The notes: a model not told the origin generated them from the letters alone. Positions 27,660 to 36,034 are shown, counted from the first letter of the stretch. The stretch is DNA of 64,000 bases from Pedococcus dokdonensis (GCF_900104525.1 NZ_LT629711.1:124001-188000); one strand, 5' to 3'. A program made the numbers and translations.

Positions 27660-29846
27660 ATGCCCACCCAGCCCCACGGCGCACCCGTGCACACGACCGC
27701 CGACGACATCCTCGACGCGCTCGACCCTGAGCAGCGCGAGGTCGCCGCGCACCCGCTGGGGCCGATGGTGGTGCTGGCCGGCGCCGGCACGGGCAAGACG
27801 CGGGCGATCACGCACCGGATCGCCTACGGCGTCCACTCGGGCGCCTACCAGGGCCAGCGAGTCCTCGCCGTCACCTTCACCGCACGGGCCGCCGGCGAGA
27901 TGCGCACCCGGCTGCGCACCCTCGGGGTCGCGGGGGTCCAGGCGCGCACCTTCCACGCGGCTGCCCTGCGGCAGCTGCACTACTTCTGGCCGCAGGCGAT
28001 CGGTGGCGCCGCTCCCGAGGTGATGAGCCAGAAGGCCGCGGCCGTCGCGCAGGCCGCCGCGTCACTGCGGCTCGACCTCGCCCGCGACCGCACGGCGATC
28101 CGCGACCTCGCCGCCGAGGTGGAGTGGGCCAAGGTCTCGATGCTGACCCCGGAGACGTATGCCGCGGGGGCGCGGGCGGCGCGCCGCGAGCCGCCGGGCC
28201 TCGACGCGACCGCGATGGCGCGTGTCCTCGAGGCGTACGAGCAGGTGAAGACCCAGCGGGGTGTGATCGACTTCGAGGACGTCCTCCTGCTGACCGTGGG
28301 GATCCTGGCCGAGCGGGACGACATCGCGCGGGCGGTCCGGTCGCAGTACCGCCACTTCGTCGTCGACGAGTACCAGGACGTCAACGCCCTCCAGCAGCGC
28401 CTGCTCGACCTGTGGGTGGGGGAGCGCGACGACCTGTGCGTCGTGGGTGACCCGGCCCAGACCATCTACTCGTTCACCGGCGCCAGCCCGCGGCACCTGC
28501 TCGAGTTCCAGACCCGGCACCCGAAGGCCGCGGTGGTGCGGCTGGTCCGCAACTACCGCTCGACGCCACAGGTGGTGGGGCTGGCCAACCTCGTCGTGCG
28601 GGGGCCGTCGGGTGCCATGCGCAGCAACGCGGTCACGCTGCAGGCCCAGGGCCAGGACGGCCCGCCCCCGGTGCTCAGCGCGCATCCGGACGACCCGGCG
28701 GAGGCCGCAGCGGTGGCGGGCGAGATCGCCCAGCGCGTCGCGAGTGGGGTGTCGCCGGCCGAGATCGCGGTCCTCTTCCGCACCAACGGCCAGTCCGAGG
28801 CGTTCGAGGCGGCGCTCGCGGACGCGGGCGTCCCCTACCTCGTGCGCGGCGGCGAGCGGTTCTTCTCGCGGCGCGAGGTCCGCGATGCGATCCTCCTGCT
28901 GCGCGGGGCGGCCCGGTCCGACGACGGCGCCAAGGCCCTGCCCGACCTCGTGCGCGACGTCCTGCTCGGCGCAGGGTGGACCCGTGAGGCGCCCAGCTCG
29001 GGAGGAGCCGGTCGCGAGCGCTGGGAGTCGTTGAGTGCCCTGGCCGCCCTGTCCGACGACCTGGTCGCCACCACCTCGGCGGCTCGACTGCCCGACTTCC
29101 TGCGCGAGCTCGACGAGCGCGCCGCCGCCCAGCACGCGCCCGCGGTCCAGGGCGTCACGCTGGCGTCGCTGCACGCCGCGAAGGGCCTGGAGTGGGACGT
29201 CGTCTTCCTCACCGGCGTCTCCGACGGCTTCCTGCCGATCATGATGGCCGAGACGCCCGAGGCCATCGAGGAGGAGCGGCGGCTCATGTATGTCGGCGTC
29301 ACGAGGGCCCGGCGCGAGCTGCGGTTGTCGTGGGCCGGGGCCCGGACTCCCGGGGCTCGCGCCAGCCGTCGGCCGTCGCGGTTCCTCGACGGCGCGGCGA
29401 GCATCCTCGGTGAGGGGGCCCGCTCCCAGCCCAAGGGGTCGAGCAAGGTCGGCAGCAAGGGTAGGCGCGGCAAGGCGCTCAAGCCGACGCTGCCGGCGCA
29501 CTGCCGCTCGTGCGGCGCCGAGCTGACCACCGCCGCCCAGCGCAAGACGGGCCGCTGCGACGACTGCCCGCCCACCTACTCCGAGGCCACCTTCGAGCGA
29601 CTGCGCACCTGGCGGCTGGCCGTGGCGCGCGACTCCAGCGTCCCGGCCTACGTCGTCTTCACCGACGCCACGCTCACCGCGATCGCCGAGCGCGAGCCCT
29701 CCTCCGAGGCCGAGCTGGCTCAGATCAGTGGGGTCGGCGCTCGCAAGCTCGGCCTCTACGGCGCGCAGGTGCTGGCCCTGATCTCCGGCGAGGATGTCGA
29801 ATCTGTGCTCGAAAAGCGTTCTCCCGCAACGGATTCCGACGACTAA
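27660..29846 (+). CDS. uvrD2: UvrD2-type ATP-dependent DNA helicase with HRDC domain
   Basis: A 728-residue SF1 helicase. Motifs: VVLAGAGTGKTRAITHRIAY (I), VTFTARAAGEMRTRL (Ia), HFVVDEYQDVNALQ (II), VGDPAQTIYSFTGAS (III), LVRNYRSTPQVV (IV), ASLHAAKGLEWDVV (V), MYVGVTRARRELRLSW (VI). A tetracysteine motif (CRSCG, then CDDC about 20 residues later) sits near residue 620, followed by an HRDC domain (FERLRTWRLAVARDSSVPAY, AQISGVGARKLGLYG). The same combination defines UvrD2 of M. tuberculosis (Rv3198c), which is essential there. A CAGGAT box lies 7 bases before the ATG. whiB7 follows after a long leader. Confidence 0.94.
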   Translation: MPTQPHGAPVHTTADDILDALDPEQREVAAHPLGPMVVLAGAGTGKTRAITHRIAYGVHSGAYQGQRVLAVTFTARAAGEMRTRLRTLGVAGVQARTFHAAALRQLHYFWPQAIGGAAPEVMSQKAAAVAQAAASLRLDLARDRTAIRDLAAEVEWAKVSMLTPETYAAGARAARREPPGLDATAMARVLEAYEQVKTQRGVIDFEDVLLLTVGILAERDDIARAVRSQYRHFVVDEYQDVNALQQRLLDLWVGERDDLCVVGDPAQTIYSFTGASPRHLLEFQTRHPKAAVVRLVRNYRSTPQVVGLANLVVRGPSGAMRSNAVTLQAQGQDGPPPVLSAHPDDPAEAAAVAGEIAQRVASGVSPAEIAVLFRTNGQSEAFEAALADAGVPYLVRGGERFFSRREVRDAILLLRGAARSDDGAKALPDLVRDVLLGAGWTREAPSSGGAGRERWESLSALAALSDDLVATTSAARLPDFLRELDERAAAQHAPAVQGVTLASLHAAKGLEWDVVFLTGVSDGFLPIMMAETPEAIEEERRLMYVGVTRARRELRLSWAGARTPGARASRRPSRFLDGAASILGEGARSQPKGSSKVGSKGRRGKALKPTLPAHCRSCGAELTTAAQRKTGRCDDCPPTYSEATFERLRTWRLAVARDSSVPAYVVFTDATLTAIAEREPSSEAELAQISGVGARKLGLYGAQVLALISGEDVESVLEKRSPATDSDD

Positions 29847-29889
29847 GCGTCCTTTCGACAATTCTTTGCAGGAATTCTCGATAAATGCG

Positions 29890-29919
29890 TTGCTGCCTCG
29901 TGGCGGCGTCCTCTACTCT
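29890..29919 (+). promoter_or_regulatory. whiB7 promoter with AT-rich element
   Basis: TTGCTG (29890-29895) and TACTCT (29914-29919) are spaced 18 bases. The sequence just upstream, GATAAATGCG with GGAATTCTC before it, is unusually AT-rich for this genome. WhiB7 proteins carry an AT-hook and bind AT-rich DNA beside the -35 of their own promoter, so this fits autoregulation. Confidence 0.65.
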
Positions 29920-29994
29920 GGAGCAACACACCGAACCAGGGTGTCTCGCGCGCCGCGCGAAGACCCCACGAGCAACCGAAGGAGGGTTGGCCCC

Positions 29995-30228
29995 ATGGAG
30001 AACATCACGATGACGATCGACGCGACTCACATGTCCCGCGTCCGTTCCGTGTGCCCCGAGGCCGGCCGAGTCCTCCTCGCGGGCAGCCGTGGATGGGCCC
30101 AGGGGACCACTGTGCCCGCGCCCATCGCCACCCTCGTGATCGCCGATGCCCAGGTCCCGACGTACGTCGGCGGCTTCGGCGCCACCAAGGATCTCGCGTT
30201 CCGTCCCTTCGGAGAACCACCTGTCTAG
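29995..30228 (+). CDS. Upstream ORF in the whiB7 leader
   Basis: A 77-codon ORF starting at ATG 29995 with AAGGAGGG 9 bases upstream, opening MENITMTIDATHMSRVRS. It resembles no protein family I know. It ends 26 bases before a terminator-like hairpin and 270 bases before whiB7. In mycobacteria an upstream ORF in the whiB7 leader lets ribosome-targeting drugs relieve premature termination, so this is probably a regulatory ORF, whether or not the peptide itself has a function. It begins about 70 bases after the predicted transcription start. Confidence 0.6.
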   Translation: MENITMTIDATHMSRVRSVCPEAGRVLLAGSRGWAQGTTVPAPIATLVIADAQVPTYVGGFGATKDLAFRPFGEPPV

Positions 30229-30253
30229 GCCACCAGCCAGCAGGCCCTCTCCG

Positions 30254-30288
30254 AGGCCGCGGAACCCGATATCCGGGATCCGCGGCCT
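30254..30288 (+). terminator. Attenuator hairpin upstream of whiB7
   Basis: 15-base arms (30254-30268 and 30274-30288) with a single mismatch and a 5-base loop, followed by TTCTGTTTGT. This is a rho-independent terminator placed inside the leader, upstream of the gene it would control. Confidence 0.8.
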
Positions 30289-30498
30289 TTCTGTTTGTCC
30301 AGCGCAGCCGGTTCGTCCGAACCCAGCAGCTGGCCAGCACAGTTCTTCCGCACCACGCCGAGCAGGAAGAAGCACCACCGAGATGGAGCACGACACCGAA
30401 GAGAACGGGCCGGCCCCCGACCGGGGAGCCACCGGCCAGACGGAAACAGGGAAATCCGCCACCACCGTGGCGGGACGACGAGAGGGAGGTGACACCCG

Positions 30499-30786
30499 AT
30501 GCATCTGAGCGCACTCCACGACCTGAACGAGCAGGCCGCGATCGCAGGCGCCGGCATCCCGTGTCGAGAGAACGACGCCGAGATGTGGTTCGCCGAGAGC
30601 CCGGCCGACGTCGAGTTCGCCAAGTCGCTGTGCCACACGTGCCCGGCCCTGGCCGCCTGCCTCGCAGGCGCGCTCGAGCGGTCCGAGCCGTGGGGCGTGT
30701 GGGGCGGTGAGCTCTTCGTCCAGGGGGTCGTCGTCGCACGCAAGCGGCCCAGGGGCCGGCCGCGCAAGAACCCGGTCGCCGCCTGA
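30499..30786 (+). CDS. whiB7: WhiB7 transcription factor
   Basis: A 95-residue iron-sulfur transcription factor that works with the primary sigma factor to switch on intrinsic drug-resistance genes. Four cysteines, C22, then CHTCPALAAC at about 45-54, bind the 4Fe-4S cluster. PWGVWGGELF is the WhiB turn that touches sigma-A. KRPRGRPRKNPVAA at the C-terminus contains the RGRPR AT-hook that sets WhiB7 apart from other WhiB proteins. GGGAGGTG precedes the ATG. It lies downstream of uvrD2, as in Mycobacterium. The long leader with uORF and attenuator strengthens the assignment. Confidence 0.95.
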   Translation: MHLSALHDLNEQAAIAGAGIPCRENDAEMWFAESPADVEFAKSLCHTCPALAACLAGALERSEPWGVWGGELFVQGVVVARKRPRGRPRKNPVAA

Positions 30787-30838
30787 TGACGTCCATGACG
30801 CTCGTCCAGAACACCGACGGGGGACCCGCAGAGGTGAT

Positions 30839-30869
30839 CGCGGGGTCAGCCGCAGGAGCTGACCCCGCG
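30839..30869 (+). terminator. Hairpin just downstream of whiB7
   Basis: 12-base perfect arms (30839-30850, 30858-30869), loop CGCAGGA, no T-run. It falls inside the only long reading frame between 30786 and 30930, which argues against that stretch being coding. Confidence 0.55.
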
Positions 30870-30929
30870 GGACCGATCGGGCCCGCCGACACCACAGACA
30901 TCCACCTTTCACACGACAGGAGCCACACC

Positions 30930-31061
30930 ATGTTCCAGGCCTTGTACGCCGACCTGGCGCGCGCGCATCGAACGCGTCGCCAACGGGAGTACCAGCGCCG
31001 GCTCGAGGCGCAGGCGCAGCAGGAGATGCTGCTCGCCATGCCTCGAATGCTGGCCCGGTGA
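30930..31061 (+). CDS. Small basic helical protein, unknown
   Basis: A 43-residue ORF: MFQALYADLARAHRTRRQRE, then repeated Gln/Arg/Glu residues and a Met-rich end (EMLLAMPRMLAR). AGGAG lies 8 bases before the ATG. A longer in-frame start at 30786, overlapping the whiB7 stop, is open but has no ribosome-binding site and covers a hairpin, so the short form is preferred. It looks like one amphipathic helix rich in Arg and Gln. I do not recognise the family. Its position directly behind whiB7 suggests co-expression. Confidence 0.55.
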   Translation: MFQALYADLARAHRTRRQREYQRRLEAQAQQEMLLAMPRMLAR

Positions 31062-31072
31062 CCCCCGCACCC

Positions 31073-31117
31073 GAACCCGCCGGGACCTTCCGCTCTGGAG
31101 GCCGTCCCGGCGGGTTC
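31073..31117 (+). terminator. Rho-independent terminator after whiB7 region
   Basis: 14-base perfect arms (31073-31086, 31104-31117), loop of 17, followed by CTTGGTTT. Confidence 0.8.
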
Positions 31118-31132
31118 CTTGGTTTCCCGGGG

Positions 31133-31198
31133 CAGTCGAGGGCGCACGACACGCGGGCGCCGCGGCGCCGTCGCCAGCGTGTCGTGCGCTCTCGACTG
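31133..31198. repeat. 22-base inverted repeat upstream of the phosphatase-like gene
   Basis: Arms 31133-31154 and 31177-31198 pair with one mismatch around a GC-rich centre. The right arm ends 2 bases before the TATCGT hexamer of the next gene, so it could be a terminator for upstream transcription or an operator. Confidence 0.7.
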
Positions 31199-31200
31199 GC

Positions 31201-31206
31201 TATCGT
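31201..31206 (+). promoter_or_regulatory. -10 hexamer for phosphatase-like gene
   Basis: TATCGT ends 6 bases before the ATG at 31213, immediately after an inverted repeat. Confidence 0.5.
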
Positions 31207-31212
31207 CCGGAC

Positions 31213-32694
31213 ATGTCCCGCGAAGCAGTCGTCAAGTCCCTGACCACCCCAGACCTGGCTGCCGTCGTCGACCTCGTGGTGTGGGTGGAGGACGACGTCG
31301 CGCACGCCGCGAACCACCTCGGCACCGTGCGGCTGCACGACGACGGCACCCACGAGGTGCTCTCGGGGATCGACCCGGTCGCGGACGAGGACCCGATGGC
31401 GTTCCTGCCCTACGACGCCGAGGTCGCCGGCGCCGGTCCGCGGGTGTCCACCGACAACGCCTACCCGTATGCCGCCCGACGGATCCGCTCGTTGTTCGGC
31501 GACCCGGACCGCAGCCCCGACGTGGCCGTCGTGCACACCCCGCGGCACTGGTTCGTCGACGAGGGCGGTCACGTCGGCGAGCACGGATCCCTCGACGTCA
31601 TCCAGTCCCGGGCGCCCCTCGTCCTCTCGGGCCCCGGGGTCCGCCGGCTCGGCGTCGTCGACGAGCACGCCCGCCTCGTCGACGTGGCGCCGACCCTCGC
31701 CGTCCTCTCGGGGGTGCCCGAGGAGGACCTGCGCGACGCGGACGGTGCCGCGCTCGACGGGCGTGCCCTCACCGCATACCTCGAGGCTCCGGAGGCAAGA
31801 CGGCGGCCTCGGGTCGTGGGCATCCTCTGGGACGGCGCCCACTGTGGTGACCTGCTGCACCTCGCCGAGACCGGTCACCTGCCCGGGGTCGCGCGGCTGC
31901 TGGAGCGGGGTCTGGCCCTGCGCGGGGGAGCGGTGGCCGAGTTCCCGAGCGTCACGCTCACCAACCACACCTCGATCCTCACCGGGGTGGGGCCCGGACG
32001 GCACGGGGTGCTGGGCAACGTCTACTACGACCGGGCCCTGCAGGAACGAGTGGTGCCCAATGACGCCGAGACCTGGCACCGCAGCGCCGAGTGGCTGCGT
32101 CCCGGCGCGCGGACCGTGTTCGAGATGGTGAACGACCATGTGCCGCAAGGTGACTCGCCTCGCACGGCGAGTGTCGACGAGGCGATCGACCGCGGCGCCG
32201 ACTACGGCACCATGGCGCTGCTCAGGGCGGCTGGTGGCTTCGAGTCGGCCACCAGTGGCATGGGCGACCTGCTCCCCGACCCAGCGGAGTCGCCGTTCCT
32301 GCGCGACCCCGCCCACCTGGACGACGCGTACTTCCGCTGGGGCGTGCAGGTCGACGACCTGGGCCTGCAGCAGGTGCTCCAGCTCTGGGAGACGCCCGAG
32401 GAGGCGCCGACCCTGACCTGGTGGGCCAACGTCGTCACCGATGCCGGGCACCACGGCGGCGGCCCTCGATCGGAGCTGGCGCGCGACTCACTGCGGCAGA
32501 GCGATGCCCGCCTGGTCGCGTTCCTCGACCACCTCGACGGGCTCGGGGTCCTCGACGAGGTGACCTTCCTGCTCACCGCCGACCACGGCTTCGAGGGGGC
32601 GGACCCCAGCGTGACCGGTTCCTGGAAGCCGGCCCTCGACGCGCTCGGCATCCCCTATCGCGACGAGGGCCCGGGGTTCGTCTACCTGCTCTGA
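31213..32694 (+). CDS. Alkaline-phosphatase superfamily (NPP-like) protein with duplicated partial domain
   Basis: A 493-residue protein of the phosphodiesterase/nucleotide pyrophosphatase class. The C-terminal two thirds (about 200-493) form the usual order: VVGILWDGAHCGDLLHL metal/nucleophile region, FPSVTLTNHTSILTGVGPG with the probable nucleophile Thr, TDAGHHGGG and TADHGFEGADPS metal ligands. The first 200 residues look like the second half of another such domain (VHTPRHWFVDEGGHVGEHGS, then LVLSGPGVRRLG, VDVAPTLAVLSGVP) without its first half. The protein thus has a metal-site half placed in front of a whole domain. No signal peptide is visible. Substrate unknown. Confidence 0.75.
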   Translation: MSREAVVKSLTTPDLAAVVDLVVWVEDDVAHAANHLGTVRLHDDGTHEVLSGIDPVADEDPMAFLPYDAEVAGAGPRVSTDNAYPYAARRIRSLFGDPDRSPDVAVVHTPRHWFVDEGGHVGEHGSLDVIQSRAPLVLSGPGVRRLGVVDEHARLVDVAPTLAVLSGVPEEDLRDADGAALDGRALTAYLEAPEARRRPRVVGILWDGAHCGDLLHLAETGHLPGVARLLERGLALRGGAVAEFPSVTLTNHTSILTGVGPGRHGVLGNVYYDRALQERVVPNDAETWHRSAEWLRPGARTVFEMVNDHVPQGDSPRTASVDEAIDRGADYGTMALLRAAGGFESATSGMGDLLPDPAESPFLRDPAHLDDAYFRWGVQVDDLGLQQVLQLWETPEEAPTLTWWANVVTDAGHHGGGPRSELARDSLRQSDARLVAFLDHLDGLGVLDEVTFLLTADHGFEGADPSVTGSWKPALDALGIPYRDEGPGFVYLL

Positions 32695-32793
32695 GTGACT
32701 GGCGGCCCGCTGCTGCAGGGATGTCCGATCGGAGCGAAAACCTGCCCTCCGCACCTGCAGGTCTCCGTCCGAATGGACGGTCACCTGCCGGGT

Positions 32794-32799
32794 TAGGCT
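32794..32799 (+). promoter_or_regulatory. -10 hexamer for HhH-GPD gene
   Basis: TAGGCT ends 6 bases before the ATG at 32806; leaderless geometry. Confidence 0.6.
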
Positions 32800-32805
32800 G
32801 GCCGC

Positions 32806-33399
32806 ATGGCCACGCAGATCCGCATCGCCCAGGACGAGGCAGCCGACGAGGTGCTGAGCAACGACCCGTTCGCCCTGCTCGTGGGGATGTTGCTCGACCA
32901 GCAGTACCCGATGGAGCATGCGTTCCGCGGACCGTGGAAGATCCTCGACCGGTTCGGGACGTTGGCTCCCGACGCGATCGCCGCGGCCGAGCCCGAGGCG
33001 TTCGCCGAGCTGTGCGCCACCCCTCCGGCGATCCACCGCTATGGCCGGTCGATGGCGGGCCGGGTGCAGCAGCTGGCGACGGTGGTCCGCGACCAGTACG
33101 ACGGGCGGGCCGAGTCGATCTGGACCGAGGCCTCCGACGCCCGTGACCTGGTCGCCCGGCTCAAGGCGCTCCCCGGCTTCGGCGACCAGAAGGCCCGCAT
33201 CTTTGCCGCCCTGGTCGGCAAGCAGCTCGACGTGCGGCCGGCAGGGTGGCAGGAGGCGATCGGCCCCTACGCCGAGGACGGCTCGTACCGGTCGGTGGCC
33301 GACGTCGTGGATGCGGCGTCGCTGGCCAAGGTGCGCGAGTTCAAGCAGGCTGCCAAGGCCGCGGCGAAGGCCAAGGACGCCGCGCTCACCAGGAAGTGA
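32806..33399 (+). CDS. HhH-GPD family DNA base-excision repair protein
   Basis: A 197-residue helical protein. LLVGMLLDQQYPMEHAFRGP is the start of the HhH-GPD glycosylase fold, and LKALPGFGDQKARIFAALVG is the helix-hairpin-helix that contacts the DNA backbone. The catalytic Lys of Nth-type bifunctional glycosylases is not visible, and the usual Asp-containing loop is replaced by LDVRPAGWQEAIGPYA, so this may be a divergent glycosylase. No iron-sulfur cysteines. The C-terminus is Lys/Ala-rich. The zinc-ribbon gene follows 2 bases after the stop and is probably co-transcribed. Confidence 0.82.
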   Translation: MATQIRIAQDEAADEVLSNDPFALLVGMLLDQQYPMEHAFRGPWKILDRFGTLAPDAIAAAEPEAFAELCATPPAIHRYGRSMAGRVQQLATVVRDQYDGRAESIWTEASDARDLVARLKALPGFGDQKARIFAALVGKQLDVRPAGWQEAIGPYAEDGSYRSVADVVDAASLAKVREFKQAAKAAAKAKDAALTRK

Positions 33400-33401
33400 C
33401 C

Positions 33402-33623
33402 GTGGCCGACCACGAAGCCGGCGATCCCGGTGCCCCGTCGGCGCGAGCGGCCAGCGCGCCGCCCGTGTGCGCCACCTGCGGCACGACGGCGGACGACCCC
33501 GCTCTGGCGGCGATCACCTGGACCCGTGGCACCGAGAACGCCCGCGAGGTCTGGACCTGCGACCGGTGCAGCCGCGAGCACCTGCGCAGCATCGAGGGCA
33601 AGCTCGACTCTGCCTGGTGGTGA
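33402..33623 (+). CDS. Small zinc-ribbon protein, unknown
   Basis: A 73-residue protein with two CxxC knuckles: PPVCATCGTTADDP near residue 22 and VWTCDRCSREHLRS near 52, the pattern of a rubredoxin-like zinc ribbon. The GTG at 33402 has AGGAAG 5 bases upstream, overlapping the HhH-GPD stop region, so the two are one operon. Ends EGKLDSAWW. Function unknown; a role with the repair protein is only suggested by the context. Confidence 0.7.
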   Translation: MADHEAGDPGAPSARAASAPPVCATCGTTADDPALAAITWTRGTENAREVWTCDRCSREHLRSIEGKLDSAWW

Positions 33624-33630
33624 GCCGACC

Positions 33631-33693
33631 TCTGGCCACTCGTGCGGGGTGAGAGCGCTCCCGGGCCAGCCGCACCCGGCACCGTTGGCCAGA
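33631..33693. terminator. Weak inverted repeat between convergent genes
   Basis: TCTGGCCA (33631-33638) and TGGCCAGA (33686-33693) pair across a GC-rich interval. The same TGGCCAGAAGT core is found in the better hairpin at 37277-37351. Confidence 0.35.
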
Positions 33694-33707
33694 AGTGGGG
33701 AGAGGCG

Positions 33708-35045
33708 TCAGGCGACGGGCGGTGGCAGGTGCCGCAGCTGCATACCCGGCATGTGGTCGACCACGATCTGGCGAGCCGGCACGGTGCCACCGAGCTGGCA
33801 CAGCACCCCGATCCCACCCAGCCACACGCGGTGGATCAGGAGGTAGGACGGCGGCAGGTTGAGCTTCATGCCGACGAGGAACTCGGGGCGTCGGACGTCG
33901 TTGACGTGGGCCGCGACGCCACGCAGCCACGGGCGGCTGAAGGTGAACTCGGCGTGGGTCAGCGGCTCGATGAAGGGCTGGAGGTAGTCGAGCAGCGCCT
34001 CGGCGTCGAGCGACATCGACGGCTTGATGAACCCTTCACCCCGCAGCCCCTTCTCCAGCTCGCTCGCCTCGCCACGCAGGGCCGCGCCGACGAGGGAGCC
34101 CATCGCCGCGGGGAGCCCGTCGGGCAGCCGGTTGACCGCTCCGTAGTCGATCACCCCCAGCCGGCCGTCCGGCAGCAGCCGGAAGTTGCCCGGGTGCGGG
34201 TCGGCGTGCAGCAGGCCGGCACGGGCGGGCCCGACGAGCAGGAAGGCCATGTAGCGCTCGGCGGCGGCATCGCGCTGCTCGGGGGTGCCTGAGGCGACGA
34301 TCCGCGACAGCGGGATGCCCTCCATCCACTCGGAGACGATGACGTGCTCGCTGTGCACCAGCACGTCGGGCACCGCGAACTCCGGGTCGTCCCGGAACGC
34401 CTTCGCGAAGGTGCGCTGGTTGGAGGCCTCGAGGTTGTAGTCGAGCTCCTCGGACATCCGTGACTTGAGCTCGTCGGTGATCGGCTTGATGTCCATGCCG
34501 GGGATCCAGCCGCCGGCCAGCCGGGCGACGCGGGCCAGCTGGTTGAGGTCGGAGAGCAGGGCCTTGCCGGCACCGGGGTACTGGATCTTGACGGCGACCT
34601 CTCGCCCGTCGCGCCAGACCGCCTTGTGCACCTGGCCGATCGACGCGGCGGCGGCCGGGGTGTCGTCGAAGGACTGGAACTTCGAGGTCCGCCAGCGCGG
34701 CCCCAGCTCCTCGGCGAGCACCTTGTGCACGGTGGCGGCAGGGAGCGGGGGAGCGGCCTCCTGGAGCTTGGTGAGGGTGGCGCGGTAGGGGCCGGCCATC
34801 TCCTCGGGCAGGGCGGCTTCCATCACCGACATCGCCTGTCCGAACTTCATCGCCCCGCCCTTGAGCTCGCCGAGCACCTTGAAGAGCTGGTCGGCGGTGC
34901 GGGCCTGCAGCTCCGCGGCGACGGCCTCGGCGGGTTTGCCCCCCACCCGCTTGCCCAGGCCCACGGCGGTGCGCCCGGCGAAGCCCAGCGGCAGGCTCGC
35001 GAGGCGGGCCGTGCGGGTGACGGCGCGGCGCGGGAGGTCGTTCAC
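33708..35045 (-). CDS. ABC1/UbiB-family atypical kinase
   Basis: A 445-residue protein-kinase-like protein of the AarF/UbiB/ADCK family, counterpart of Rv3197. GGAMKFGQAMSVMEAALPEE carries the KxGQ motif that blocks normal substrate access. AAAASIGQVHKAVWRDGREV is the Ala-rich loop, LLHADPHPGNFRLL the catalytic loop, and GVIDYGAVNRLPDG the DFG-like metal loop. Family members are ATPases involved in quinone or lipid metabolism at the membrane. The start overlaps the stop of the E1-like gene by 4 bases, so the two are translationally coupled. Confidence 0.92.
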   Translation of the reverse strand: MNDLPRRAVTRTARLASLPLGFAGRTAVGLGKRVGGKPAEAVAAELQARTADQLFKVLGELKGGAMKFGQAMSVMEAALPEEMAGPYRATLTKLQEAAPPLPAATVHKVLAEELGPRWRTSKFQSFDDTPAAAASIGQVHKAVWRDGREVAVKIQYPGAGKALLSDLNQLARVARLAGGWIPGMDIKPITDELKSRMSEELDYNLEASNQRTFAKAFRDDPEFAVPDVLVHSEHVIVSEWMEGIPLSRIVASGTPEQRDAAAERYMAFLLVGPARAGLLHADPHPGNFRLLPDGRLGVIDYGAVNRLPDGLPAAMGSLVGAALRGEASELEKGLRGEGFIKPSMSLDAEALLDYLQPFIEPLTHAEFTFSRPWLRGVAAHVNDVRRPEFLVGMKLNLPPSYLLIHRVWLGGIGVLCQLGGTVPARQIVVDHMPGMQLRHLPPPVA

Positions 35046-36034
35046 CCCGCCATTCTCACCTGTGCCGACGTCTCACCGTCAGCGGGTCGCCGAGACCGAC
35101 CCGATCCGGCGCCGCAGCCACACCTCGGGTGCGGGGTCCACTGGCGCTGTCGGGCGGCCGGCCAGGGGAGCGCGAACTCCAGCGAGCGACCGGTCGGGAG
35201 CGGCTGCCCGGCGAGCACCGACAGCGCCACCATCGCTGTCGCGGCAGCGGTGACTGCCACCAGCGACGTCTCGCCACTGACCTCGGGTCCGGCTCCCACG
35301 ACGACGGGCACGAGCTGGCCGAGCAGGGCCGGCCAGCCGGGATCCAGGTCGGCCCGGGCGAGGTCGAGGCAGCGCAGGCACGGCCCGCCGGGCTCGACCA
35401 CCGGCCCCACGGCCGACTCGAGCCCGTGCAGCACGACCGGGAGGACGGGTATGCCGCGGGCCCGCCAGGGCGCGCCCGCGGCCGGGTCGACGGCGCCCCG
35501 CCCGATCACGACGACGAGGGCGGGCGTGAGGGTCCGGTCGGCGTCCGCCACCGCCCAGTCGTCGCCGGCCGCGGCCCCCTGCCACACCGACCCCACCCCG
35601 GCCCGCCGCAGCTGGTCGGCCACCGCCCGGGGCAGCTCGCCCTGCCCCACGACCAGCAGGTGGGCCGCGGCGCGGTCGGCCAGCACGGCATACCCGTGCG
35701 TGGGACCGGGGGCACGGCCGCGACCGGGGGCGAGGCGTAGCAGTGCCTCGGCCTCGTGGGCGAGCTGCCGGCGCCCCTCGACCGGCAGGGCGGACACGTC
35801 CGCATCGATGACCAGGCGGTGTGCGGCGAGGAGCTCGAGCAGCTCCCGACCGCTCGTGGTGCGCAGGGCGACGGGGAGGTCGCGGGTGCCGTCGAGCTGC
35901 TCCAGGGCCTCCACCTCGGGGCGGCTCAGACCCTCGAGCACGACGGCGTGGCCGGGATCGGTGCCGAACTGGACGCACCCGGACCCGCGGCGCAGCACCG
36001 GCCACAGTGTCTTGAACAGCACTCGTCCGGTCAC
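35042..36034 (-). CDS. E1/TOMM-cyclodehydratase-like protein (Rv3196-like)
   Basis: A 330-residue protein. The N-terminal half (VQFGTDPGHAVVLEGLSRPE) resembles the peptide-binding part of TOMM cyclodehydratase partner proteins. The second half has an E1-like nucleotide-fold pattern and a zinc pair PCLRCLDLARADLDPGWPAL, and the C-terminus has HPRCGCGAG. It is the positional counterpart of Rv3196. No YcaO gene or precursor peptide is nearby, so a RiPP role is not implied; the family is conserved beside the ABC1 kinase in many actinobacteria. GTG at 36034. GTGA overlap with the ABC1 gene downstream. Confidence 0.65.
   Translation of the reverse strand: MTGRVLFKTLWPVLRRGSGCVQFGTDPGHAVVLEGLSRPEVEALEQLDGTRDLPVALRTTSGRELLELLAAHRLVIDADVSALPVEGRRQLAHEAEALLRLAPGRGRAPGPTHGYAVLADRAAAHLLVVGQGELPRAVADQLRRAGVGSVWQGAAAGDDWAVADADRTLTPALVVVIGRGAVDPAAGAPWRARGIPVLPVVLHGLESAVGPVVEPGGPCLRCLDLARADLDPGWPALLGQLVPVVVGAGPEVSGETSLVAVTAAATAMVALSVLAGQPLPTGRSLEFALPWPAARQRQWTPHPRCGCGAGSGRSRRPADGETSAQVRMAG

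Noticed and set aside
30786..30929. N-terminal extension of the small gene after whiB7, starting in the TGATG overlap
   Set aside because: No ribosome-binding site, low-complexity translation, and a hairpin inside it. The ATG at 30930 has a good site.
35042..36034. RiPP (TOMM) biosynthesis cluster
   Set aside because: The E1-like protein alone is present; no YcaO, dehydrogenase or precursor peptide gene is nearby, and the same gene sits beside ABC1 kinases widely in actinobacteria.
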